NCBI GenBank assembly: GCA_963675035.1
Contig: OY776114.1
Location: 41,557,376 to 41,621,375, forward strand
Reading direction: 5' to 3'
Length of the DNA: 64,000 bases
Origin: Allygus modestus
Lineage: Eukaryota > Arthropoda > Insecta > Hemiptera > Cicadellidae
Positions 54,615-64,000 of the stretch are shown one piece after another. Numbering within the stretch: the stretch's first letter is position 1; the number at the start of each line of letters is the position of its first letter. The notes beneath the pieces were generated by a model. The model saw only the letters and a list, made by a program, of their open reading frames with translations. It was not told the DNA's origin and searched no databases. Both the position numbers and the translations under genes were made by a program.

Positions 54615-55420
54615 AGGGGTGTGCGTGTAGTGATTTTTTTAATCGAGTCGAGTCGAGTAGTGCCAATTATTTTCGAGTTTCGAGTATTTTCGAGCGAGTA
54701 TTTGCCATCAGTTGGTAGTTTAAAATAGAGTAATGGGATTTGAATACCACCCTAGATTTGATAATCTAAACATGGTTTCTATGTAATACATGAGTATCAA
54801 TACAAAGTTTTAGCCAGTACAATCAAACTGGATTACGTATTGACAGACAAAACACAGTTTGACATTCGTTTCCGGCCGATAAATCAAGGTCCGGTTGCCA
54901 TTTGGCCAATATCACCTGGTCCATACATCTCCTATAATCAATATTAGATGACAAAATCGTTAGTTACGGCCGATATTAAGTGACCCGGTCGCCACTTTTG
55001 CCGATATTATGTTTTCCGTCGTAATTTACGGCCGAAATTACGCGGTCCGATCGTCATTTTCGGCCGATTTTACGTGATGCGATTGCCTTTTACGGCCGTT
55101 ACTACGCGTTTTGGCCGGTCGCAATTGTTAGCGATCGTCATTTTCGGCCGATTTCACGTAATGCGATCGCCCTTTGCGGCCGTTACTACGCGTTTTAGCC
55201 GGTCGCAATCGTTCGCGGTCGTCAATTTCAGCCGATTTTACGTGATGCGATTGCCTTTTGCGGCCGTTAATACGCGTTTTGGCTAGTCGCAATCGTTAGC
55301 GATCATCCGGAAATCGGCGGGAAATACTCGCTCGAACTTTCGAGTAGTTTTCAAAACTTCGAGTCGAGTTCGAGTATACTCGGCCGAAAACTCAAAGTTT
55401 CGAGTCCTCGCACACCCCTA
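54615..55420 (+). mobile_element. hAT-like MITE with ~83 bp internal tandem units
   Basis: Ends AGGGGTGTGCG and CGCACACCCCTA are inverted. GTTTTTTT flanks both sides (54607-54614 and 55421-55428), a plausible 8 bp duplication although low in complexity. Three ~83 bp units (55054-55310) rich in CGGCCG, GCGATCGC and CGCGTTTTGGCCGGTCGC give it a GC content far above the surroundings. Relatives lie at 23090-23560, 43998-44446 and 57645-58313. Confidence 0.75.
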
Positions 55421-55703
55421 GTTTTTTTTCTGTAACACAGTCATTTTTCTCACTGTTAACAAATATTTTAGTGCTGCTGAATCGGGATAACTGCCCAATT
55501 AGTGTAGTTTTGAGATCGTAAAACATATATAATTTTGTAATGTTTCTCAATGATTGATGTAACTTCGTAAGTGGTTTACTCTACAAGCCATTACTTACCT
55601 GCTGAACCTGTATTGTAAAGAGCTGGAACTTGTTTCAACCACCAGTTTGAGAGCAAGGTTAGTCGGGTAGCCATCGGGGAGTTACAGTGGTGACTGTGGA
55701 CAG
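55421..55703. other. RFWD3 intron, 3' part
   Basis: Intron sequence ending at the acceptor ACTGTGGACAG (55703). No element was recognised. Confidence 0.5.
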
Positions 55704-55926
55704 GTGGTGTCCCAGCCGTCGGGCAACACAGTGTTTGCCGGGTTTGGAGTGCGAGTGATGAACAGCGTGGACTGGCAGCCGTCGCGGTTCGTGCTGCTGC
55801 ACTCCAAGGCTGTGCGGGACCTGCAGTTCCATGGGGAGGACCGAGACATGCTGCTGAGCGTCAGTCTGGACCAGAACGCCAAACTGTTCGACCTCGCGTC
55901 TAACACCACTGTGCACGTGTTCAAAG
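55704..55926 (+). CDS. RFWD3: RFWD3 exon: first WD repeat region
   Basis: Phase 0 start, phase 1 end (AAA G|GTAGAT). It encodes VVSQPSGNTVFAGFGVR, then SKAVRDLQFH and LLSVSLDQNAKLFDLASN, a WD40 blade ending in the usual D.N.(A/V)KL(F/W)DL pattern. The VISQPS, PGFGVK and LLSASLD segments I recall from vertebrate RFWD3 align well. The exon is GC-richer than its introns, as expected for coding sequence here. Confidence 0.92.
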
Positions 55927-57345
55927 GTAGATCACAACTAAATTACTTACGTAATCCGCCACACAGCCCAAAATGTGGTAATCATGTTCAGGATATGGTT
56001 CGACGTTAATACGCCATCTTCAGCTGCTCATTTGTAATGAAGTTGTCGACCATTTGACTTTATCAGGAACGTTAAAAACACAAAACACACAGTCACAAAA
56101 CAGTCACAGTATACGAACACAAACAGTTAATAAACAAGAAAATATTAAAATAATATGGACAAAATGTTACAATCGAACAGTTAATAAATGAGAAAATATT
56201 AAAATAATATAGACAAAATGTTACAATCACGTCAAGCCGATGGTAGGGGACCAAAGGTAGTAGATCACATCTAAGTAAAGAATCCTGTCGGTTGTAGAGA
56301 AATGGTATTTTTACCAACAAAAATCATGGTAAATATGCTCGCTAAGTCTTGTAACTCTGCTTAAATTAACTAGTTAAATAAACTTTGCTCCAACAAGGAG
56401 TGGAAGGACTAAGGCAAAGTAAGCCACAGAAACTGTTTTCAGTATTTCAACACCAATGGCATTTTTTGTTAATAGAGCATACAAATGCTTTTGAGGAAAG
56501 CAGTCCAAACCCCTAAAATTTATGCAGACACCCCGGGATTTGAGCCTGGGACCCCTTGAACTGAAGTCCAAGACGCTAACCGTTAAACTAGCGAAATGCC
56601 CTAATTGCTTATTTTTTCAGTTTAACTAAGAACTTGACAGTATTTGAGTATTATTCAACACATTCTCCAACTTATTTTTCTTAGCAGGACCAGAAAAATC
56701 CACTTATTTTGGCCTGATTGCACACTAACTCAATTTCCATTTCCCTGAACTACCGCATCTTCGAACTAGTCAAAATGAAAAATTGTTACACCAACTAAAA
56801 TCCCTGTCGTAAATGAAGAGGGAGCCATCGCAAATATTTGCAACCATCCATTTTGTTGAAGCAAAAGTCTGTGGATAGTTAATAAATAAATTATGCTACA
56901 AGTAATTACATGCACCTTAACTCTACAAACCAATAACCACCAACCAATACAAACACACCCAAATTAGACAAAATATTCATAAGGACCATAACTACAACTT
57001 GGAGGGTTGGTATTTTAGGTATTTGGGTTTTACATGTAAAGAAACAATAGCCCGAGTTTCTAGCTGTAATGGAGTTATGTATATGTTTGTCCCTAAATAC
57101 CTATCTCTGTAAGATGCCGATGCAACTAGGAGATATTTTAAGGCGAACATGATTGAGAGCATAGAATGAGTGAAATGCCTTGTGTAGCCTTGTTACCTTT
57201 CTAGGCTTATAGCTTTTCTTCCCCTATACAAGTTTAAACACAAAGGGCCAAGCTTTGCTTCTGGAGAAGTTTATTTATTTATTTATTTCTGATTAAACAT
57301 TTGAATTAATTAATTCTATCATTTCATGTTAAGTGTTATTTGTAG
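55927..57345. other. RFWD3 intron with a tandem repeat and a tRNA-like segment
   Basis: From GTAGAT to TTTGTAG. It contains two ~56 bp units at 56125-56228 (ACAGTTAATAAA, GAAAATATTAAAATAATAT, GACAAAATGTTACAATC) and the tRNA-like sequence at 56527-56604. No coding sequence is supported. Confidence 0.6.
56527..56604 (-). ncRNA. tRNA-like pseudogene or SINE head
   Basis: On the minus strand CGCTAGTTTAACGGTTAGCG can form a D arm (5 bp stem) containing an A box. GGCTCAAATCCCGGGG provides a B box and a near-complete T arm. A CTTGG/TCAAG stem fits an anticodon arm. The acceptor ends do not pair, so a tRNA relic or tRNA-derived SINE is more likely than a working tRNA. An anticodon cannot be assigned reliably. 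Confidence 0.4.
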
Positions 57346-57565
57346 TGGAGGGGCCACTGTGGTCGTGCTGCTGGGATGTGTCGCACCCCCACCTGCTGTT
57401 GCTCGGCAGCCAGTCGGGCAGGGTGTTCCAGTACGACCGTCGCATGACGGACCACTACGTCAACCTGTGGGAGACAGACAACAACAAGACACCCGTCGTC
57501 GCTCTGGCCTCGACACCCGGTCGTGCCGGCACTCCCTTCCCTCAGGGCGGCTTCCTGTCATGCAG
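57346..57565 (+). CDS. RFWD3: RFWD3 exon: second WD repeat region
   Basis: It starts in phase 1, completing a codon with the previous exon, and ends in phase 2 (TGC AG|GTGATT). EGPLWSCCWDVSHPHLLLLG and GRVFQYDRRMT match the PVWSCCW and I.VYD.R segments of vertebrate RFWD3. TPVVALASTP and PFPQGGFLSCR continue the blade. The remaining WD repeats are not found before 64000, so the gene continues beyond the window or across a very long intron. Confidence 0.92.
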
Positions 57566-57644
57566 GTGATTTACTGTGGTTGCTATACTGTAAACTTCTC
57601 AATTAGTAATGAGTGCTAAGGGGAAATGTAGTTAGGGATATTAG

Positions 57645-58313
57645 ATTAGTGATTTTTTTTATCGAGTCAGGTCAGTCAGTGCCAATTATTCTTAAGTTGG
57701 TCTGGTCCTCATTTTTTACCGATATTATATTTTCCATCGTCACTTAGAGCTTCCGCAGTGCAATCGTCAACTACGCGGTTGATCCCCATTTGCTACCGAT
57801 ATCATGTGGTACGGTTGACTTCTTTGGAAGTTTGTGGCTCAGTTGTCATTAATAATTTATTTAGTGTGGTGACTGTCATTCATAGGCGATATCACATTAT
57901 TTGGCTGTCTATTTCGATGATGAGGCCTGGTCCGGTCGTCTTTTATGACGAATTGCGGCGTGATCGTTCTTAAGTCTGATTTAGAGCGCAGCAAAGGCCA
58001 TTTACTGCTGATATCATGTGGTTTAGTCGTCAATTACGGCCGATATGTATGTGGTCTGGTCGTCATTTTTGGCTGTTATTATGTTTTGCATCTTCAACTA
58101 CAGCCAAAATAATGTGGTTCATTTTGCCATTAACAGGTTTTTTTATGACCAGTTTGTCTTTCCCGTTGTAATATTTGGACGATTTTAAGTAGTGAAGTCG
58201 TCTTTTGCGGCCATTACTGCGCAGTTTGGCAGTTCGCAATCATTAGCGATCCTCTGGAGATCGGCAGAATATACTCGCTCAAACTTTCCATTATTTTCGA
58301 CTACTCACACATT
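57645..58313 (+). repeat. Degenerate copy of the CGGCCG-type hAT-like MITE
   Basis: It starts TAGTGATTTTTTTTATCGAG and ends near CGACTACTCACACATTAA. Between them are decayed relatives of the 54615-55420 units (GCCGATATCATGTGG, GGCGGCATTACTGCGCAGTT-like). Older than the other copies. Confidence 0.5.
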
Positions 58314-59139
58314 AATGATTATCAATCAAAAAGGAGTGCAAAAAGGGACTGCTGCATAAATTGGCAGTGCAAGGGCAGGTGCTTGGGGATGTTAAGTTCA
58401 CAAATCTGCTGCAATTCAAATACAAAATTGCAATTATCACATTTCTAGCACATTATTTATTTGAGATAAATGGCAGTTGATCTGTGATAAGAGAGGATAT
58501 GATATTTATATACCATATGTTTTAAAATTTTTTCAGTAAAACTGAGATTGTGGTTTTCTGTTCAGTTAAAAAATGATTGCAGATAAATTTGCTGCATTAG
58601 TTTATTAATTTTGGGTTTCTGGACACTACGGCATGTTTATGTTTTTAAAACGGAATCTCATAAATATTCTATACTAGCTGGCCCGACAGACGTTGTCCTG
58701 ACCTAATGTCATTGTATTTTTTTATGTCAAATACTCGTTCATTTTCAAGATGAGCTCGTTTGCTTCGCTCACTCGCCTCCCGGATTAGCTCGTTCGCTAT
58801 GCTCACTTGCCTATCGAAAAAAGAGTTTGAGGTGCCATTCAAGTAGTTTTTTATTTCCATAATGAGAGTTGCCATTCAATTAGTTTTTTATTTCCATAAT
58901 GAACATATGTTTATGCCTTTCGAGTATGATTAGATATAATCCTTGTTAACAGCTGTTTGGTGTAACTAATTGAACTGTGATAAAATCAATGGGAACTTTG
59001 AAGGCCAGTGGGACAGCCCTTAGGTCGGATTACAAATTTTCTTTGATAAGAACCTTGTCCTGGCATTAACCAACACAAAAAAATTAATTATTCAATTTGG
59101 TACACTCATTCTCAAGTTATGTAATGACAAAAGGGGAAT
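58314..59139. other. Intronic sequence with an RTE/SINE-like fragment
   Basis: 58674-58985 begins ACTAGCTGGCCCGACAGACG and relates to 27977 onward. GCCATTCAATTAGTTTTTTA-type sequence is partly duplicated at 58830-58905. Nothing else is identified. Presumed RFWD3 intron. Confidence 0.45.
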
Positions 59140-60130
59140 AGGGATTAATTTTTTCTTTCTCCTCCTACACATAGTATATGGAGAAAGTATTGTTTTTGTC
59201 AAAATTTTCGAATTTGAGTTGTTAGTGGAAATATTTGTTTTGGTGCTCCCTGAACCCAAAAAAGTGATTTTTACGTGATGTCTGTCCGTCTGTCTGGATG
59301 TGTACAGAGCTAGAGCCCACACCAATTGGCCGATTTTGATGAAATTTGGTATGTAGTTACTAAACCACGATGTCTCCAGGTGTTTTTTCATTTTTGATTT
59401 TTAAGGGTAATTATCCCCCCAAAACCGCTAAAGAAACATGAAAAATCCAAATTTCTCCAAAATAGTTCTATTGATTTTAATTAAACGTTAGTGGTTTGTA
59501 GAGCTTTAGGTTTCCAACAAAATGATACCACCCGCATTCCTGGAAAAATTGTGGTTCAGAAATCACAAGACTTAACATCCAAAATTAAGTTTTTATTTTT
59601 CATTAAAAACCATAAATGTTAAAAAAGATTACTTATCACCATTAAAAAGAGCTCAAAAACTAAATAATTTAGTATTTTTAATTATTATTCTACGATTGCA
59701 GGTCAGGTTGCAAAGAAAATTGAAATTTTCATTTTGCGGTGAACGCAGCACATTGTCTAATGTTATTCTTATGGGGAATACAAAACTTACCATTTCTCTC
59801 TTATTTACTGATCAATTTCGTTTAAACTTGATATGCGGCTCAAGTTAGCATTGACCAACAGAGGATACTCAAAATATGTTGCAACTTAACCCTGGGTTAC
59901 AAGGGGGCATTTCCCCTCTCAAAACCACTGTTTGTAGCAACGGATTCTGTAGGGCCTCCCAAAAAGGGATTTGGGTGGATATTTCTAAAAATAACTATTT
60001 TAGACAATTTTCTGTACATTAATCTATACTTTATATTCTATATTTAGTAAATAAAAAGTAATTTATTCATTTAAGTTGCGCTAAAAGGGAGAAAGTATGT
60101 GTCAGTTTCCTGATACCGTTTATTGTATAT
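59140..60130 (+). repeat. Dispersed repeat B, longer copy
   Basis: It starts near TTTCTCCTCCTACACATAGT and includes GTCTGTCCGTCTGTCTGG and CCATTTTGATGAAATTTGGT-like words. 59750-60130 is the inverse of 21955-22345. The CATTGTCTAATGTTATTCTTATGG segment also links it to family A (compare 47470). There is no intact gene. Confidence 0.5.
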
Positions 60131-60408
60131 TAAGATGATCAAAAGTATCGAGAATAGGCCTCAATCACATTATTTCATTGATGAAACAATTAAATTAGAA
60201 ACATAATAAACCTACTGAAACAGTTTTTCTAGCAAAATATGATTAGATTAACATGTCAATAAATATTTTAGATCTTAAGCAACTGCGAGCAAAATAATAA
60301 ACCTAAAACATACTTTGGGATCTTATTAATTTGGGGGATGCTCAGTGTAATTGAAGTTAAATAAACTTTTAACCTAATCTCAGACTGGTCTAAAACAACG
60401 GTTTCTAA
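60131..60408. other. AT-rich intronic sequence
   Basis: No feature is recognised. Confidence 0.3.
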
Positions 60409-60830
60409 TAGTGATGGTCAAAACCAGAAATTTCGAATCTCGAAACCGAAACCGAAACTTACAAAATCGAATCTCGAAACTCAAATCGCGAAACCCTATT
60501 TACTTGCCTCGGTATGGTTATGAAAAATAAATCCAGAAAAATTAATTAAAACTAATTATATATTTTGGTTAGAGTTGTTCTTTCAGAAATAAAAAATCAA
60601 TAATCCAAAATAGGTGAAGGTAGACGACCGATGACAGTAGTCTTTTGACCTTTGCATTATTGATCGAAACACGGACGTGATTTCTGTGAAAAAAACAACA
60701 ATAAAGACACAAAAAATCTCAGCAGTTTCGAGTTTTGATTCTCGAAACTCACCGATCGAATCTCGAAACCGAAACTTTTCCAAAGTTTTGGTGGTTTTGA
60801 GATTCAAGTTTTGGTTTTGACACATCACTA
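60409..60830 (-). mobile_element. hAT-type MITE, copy 2 (8 bp target duplication)
   Basis: This is the inverse of the element at 44451-44878, with ends TAGTGATGGTCAAAACC and GGTTTTGACACATCACTA. GTTTCTAA flanks it exactly on both sides (60401-60408 and 60831-60838). High similarity to copy 1 and an intact duplication suggest recent movement. Confidence 0.92.
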
Positions 60831-60838
60831 GTTTCTAA

Positions 60839-61030
60839 TAGGGGTGTGCGAATAGTGATTTCTGGCTCGAGCCGAGCCAAGCCGAGCTTTTTTCTAGGTT
60901 CTCGAGCTTCGGGCTTTCTCGAGCCGAGCTTTTTTGATGGGGATTTTCCCTAGAGATGTGCAATATACCGGTAGTGATTTTCTGACTCGAGCCAAGCCCG
61001 GCTGAATTTTTCAAAGTTCTTGAGCTTTGA
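60839..61030. repeat. hAT-like MITE end with CTCGAGCCGAG words
   Basis: TAGGGGTGTGCGAATAGTGA is followed by several GGCTCGAGCC/CTCGAGCCGAGC words. A second similar start (CTAGAGATGTGCAATA ... TAGTGATTTTCTGACTCGAG) lies at 60951. The right end was not found. This is a degenerate or partial element. Confidence 0.45.
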
Positions 61031-62610
61031 GCATTTTTGATTAGGTCTATATGTATTCTTTATTTAAATTATGTAGAACAAATATTGTATCCATTATGGT
61101 AATGTAAAATAATTTATAACTTTCAATTTTTGTCATCTTTCATTCGCTTCTTCTATATTCATTAGGCCTACGTTCAATAAATAAAGGCGTACAGTGGGAA
61201 AATAAGTTCTAGAAAGGAAAATTTATTGAGACCACTTGTTTACAGTAACCAACAATTTTTCTTTCAATATAATATAGATACATAGGAAATTAATAATAAT
61301 GTTAAGGAAGAGAACTACACAATTTTAACTAGACTGATAAGCCCACATGGTTAACTACTGCAGTTATTACCGTATTTATTAACAACCATAATAAACAGAC
61401 TATTTGTCAATATGTACTCTCCATGTAACTTGTAACTTTTAGTAACCTTATGTAACCTTTAGCGATAAGCCACCTTGGAATCAATGTATTAATTGTTAAA
61501 ATTATGTAACTGTTGGAATAAGTAAATAAATAAAAATAAATAAATGTAACCAAACACTTAGGCCCTAACCAGTCTTAATATCTTATTGTACTCACATAAA
61601 TAAGTTATCCAATAATCATAGGCCTAGCTTATGTCGTATTGAACCGAATAGACATAAACCAAGTTTTTAATATCTGCTTCTGAAACAGAAGGTTTCAGAA
61701 GCAGAAGGTGGAAGAGGGTCGTCAATGCATTTTTCTTCCATCAATGCTTTAACAATTTGATAGCATACAATTACAAAATGATATACTTTCTACTGACGTT
61801 TATTCATAATTTCAAACAATCCCACGGAGCCGGAGTTAACAATATGATTTTAATCGCACAGTTGTTAGCTAGCTGTAGCGGAACAAAACACTGCGCCATT
61901 TTGATCGCGTCTTGGTTAGGCGTACACAGAATAAGAGTATAAATATTCTTTAAATAATATGACCACCGGTATTATAAACATGCGTGACGTAATTATTAAG
62001 AAGTTTTATAAAATCCTTTGATTTTGTGAACCTTGCAATTAGTGATTTTGAAGTGTAAATTATTACAACAGTGACTTTAACTTAACTTTAACAACTACAT
62101 TATGATTACAGTTGTACTTCTATTCCCTTTATCTCAAAGTACTTTAGATTCTACCGTAAACTGAAGATTTTTTAACAATCCAATTTTCGGAGAGTACTAT
62201 TTCGGCTGCACACTAAAATGCCGTCATGATTATTTATATCACCTACAACCTTGTCCCTAGCTATTGGTCACGCTGAATCATTATTTCCATCTTCATTATA
62301 ACCATCTTCACTCAACATCTTAAGGCAGTTCGCAAAGTGGGTACGCCAACAGTGTTGCCAGCTGTAATCTCAGACTCCAGGGAAAATAATAATGTGTAAT
62401 GTTCGAAGTTGTAAGTTGCAGAAATTAATGTACCGCTGCAACAGTTAGATAAAGTGTTTTGATGGATTTTGTTTTTTTGCGGGGGTGCTTTTTGTGGAGC
62501 AGTACGATTGTTGTATTAGCTACTATAAACCGTAAAATATTGCACAACTCAACTGGGTAACGGCAACACTGCACTGCAAACAGAATAGTGTGATAATATC
62601 AGTAATATCA
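61031..62610. other. AT-rich non-coding stretch
   Basis: No exon was recognised. 61440-61550 (TAACTTTTAGTAACC ... AAATAAATAAAAATAAATAAATG) looks like a LINE 3' end with an A-rich tail on the plus strand. CTTCTGAAACAGAAGGTTTCAGAAG at 61676 is a short palindrome. Presumed RFWD3 intron. Confidence 0.35.
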
Positions 62611-64000
62611 CTAGGGGTCTGCGGTACCAACAATTTCAGATCGGTACGGTTCGGTACGGTAAAAGATTTTGTACCTCGGTTCTCGGTACAAATTCGGTAC
62701 GGTACAATATACCGTCATGTATACTAATTTAGTTATTAATTTGAATGTATCATAAACAAATTATTAAGTAATAATTAAGGTCATATACAATTTTTATTAT
62801 TAATTTGATTAAAAAAATAAATAACTATACTATGGATAAACATATTTTCACTATGGATAAACCTGCATCTTTAGAGTATTACATTTTAATATTGTTATTA
62901 TTATATATTAATAAAAGTTCTTGAAATAATCATGAGAAATAAATTCAAAAATTACTTGAAAATCAATCAATTGCATAAGTTCCTTAACTGATTAAGTATA
63001 TTGATTTCAATATAAATAAAAACTATTGGTTTAAATCATACAAACAACAAAAACCAAAGTTTTATAAATACTATTCTTGTTGCATTGGGAGATTATTGTA
63101 TCATTAATACAAAGTAAAATCAGATAACTTAAATAAAACTAAACTGTAACTATAACTGTATGATGTGAAACTAAAATAAATTATAAATTAGAAAATTAGA
63201 CCTTTAAATACTGAATATTATAATCAAAATAACTCTAAAATTACTTAATTACACTACTAAATTCAAAATTTAAGTCCATAACAAATATTACAGTACATTT
63301 ATTTAAACATAAGTTCCATGTAAAACTGGAAAATAAATCAAGAAAGTAATAAAGTAGTACAGTGATATAATGTTAATTTGGCTATATCACATTTAAAATA
63401 ATTAGCTATAAACCTCGTCAAAAAATAAGTTTAGGTTGTTGTTAATAATAATTTGTAGTTGAATTTTCCAAAACCACACAAGATAATCTAACATATAATA
63501 GTACATATAATGTATGTAAAAATTTCACAGCACAATAAAGCAATAACAAATTTATGCTACCATTTGAAATTTATCTAGTTAGTCGCTATTTTTTTATTAG
63601 TTTTCAACCATTTTTGAAACCTTTTATAATATAGTTTAAAAATTTCACTAGTATACTTCAATAACAATAATAATAATACATAAATAAAAGCAGTTTAATT
63701 TGAAATCATAATGGAGAAAGACCGTGATTTAAAAGATTGTATTCCTTTTCTCACTCTAGGAATGATGTTGACAAACAACTGATTTATAGCTTATTACCGG
63801 ATCCCTCCCCCCTCACCCCTCACGATTTCCTAGTCTAAACCTTTCTTGTCGTCAAGGACATATTTTTTGCCGATCCTACCCAGCCCCTCCCCGCTCCCCT
63901 TGCCCAATTTTCTTATCTCCATTCTCATTCAGCTATAAATAACACCTGTCAACGTCTCTTTTCCTGTGAGTTTTGGGGCTTGTTTTCCTTAAAAGAAATG
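62611..64000 (+). mobile_element. Large hAT-like element (TAGGGGTCTGCGGTACC), second copy, cut by window end
   Basis: It starts CTAGGGGTCTGCGGTACCAA and matches the element at 43358-45535 at both its start and its 63540-63990 part. This copy is uninterrupted here but runs past the window. Internally AT-rich without a long open frame, so non-autonomous or decayed. Confidence 0.6.

Noticed and set aside
56527..56604. Functional tRNA gene
   Set aside because: D and T arms are plausible, but the acceptor stem does not pair and no clear anticodon loop forms.

Overview
The window is eukaryotic, AT-rich and packed with transposons. It looks like an arthropod, most likely insect, genome. The evidence is a spliced animal gene with long repeat-filled introns and GT-AG splice sites, a CR1/Daphne-like LINE, Tc1/mariner- and hAT-type DNA transposons, and short TTAGG-like tracts. 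I cannot name the species.

Layout. 1-2.2 kb and 9.4-13.3 kb hold a dispersed repeat, called family A here. One copy is split by a ~7.2 kb non-LTR retrotransposon on the minus strand (about 2179-9339). Its ORF1 (8620-5318) is an intact 1100-residue protein with, in order, a methyl-CpG-binding domain (MBD), an Ulp1/SENP8-like cysteine protease, a coiled coil, an SGNH esterase and an OARD1/TARG1-like macro domain. ORF2 (endonuclease plus reverse transcriptase) overlaps the ORF1 end in the -1 frame. An in-frame T_TTA_AAC heptamer lies in the overlap, and ORF2 has no ATG before its first catalytic residues, so a -1 ribosomal frameshift is the likely link. This copy's ORF2 is damaged: the catalytic SDH motif reads SDY, and a frame break separates endonuclease from RT. 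This element is the most unusual item in the window.

13-24 kb is repeat mosaic: a near-perfect palindrome, minisatellites, a motif-rich inverted-repeat element with TTGCGGTCA boxes, a ~145 bp tandem array, another family A copy, and nested terminal-inverted-repeat elements. 24.5-25.6 kb carries an open tyrosine-recombinase gene with R-R-H-Y residues. Its 3' region recurs alone at 30.4-30.8 kb. 26-42 kb is mostly non-coding with degenerate repeats, a tRNA-like SINE head and a hAT-like element carrying a 189 bp tandem duplication.

42.4-57.6 kb holds five plus-strand exons of RFWD3, a RING-WD40 ubiquitin ligase of DNA repair. The exons contain the RING, coiled coil and first WD repeats; the rest of the gene lies outside the window. 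Its introns carry hAT-type MITEs with clear 8 bp target duplications and a well-preserved Tc1/mariner-superfamily transposon (50570-52914) with ~0.4 kb inverted repeats and an intact 358-residue transposase. The last 6 kb is further repeat-laden sequence, presumably intron.
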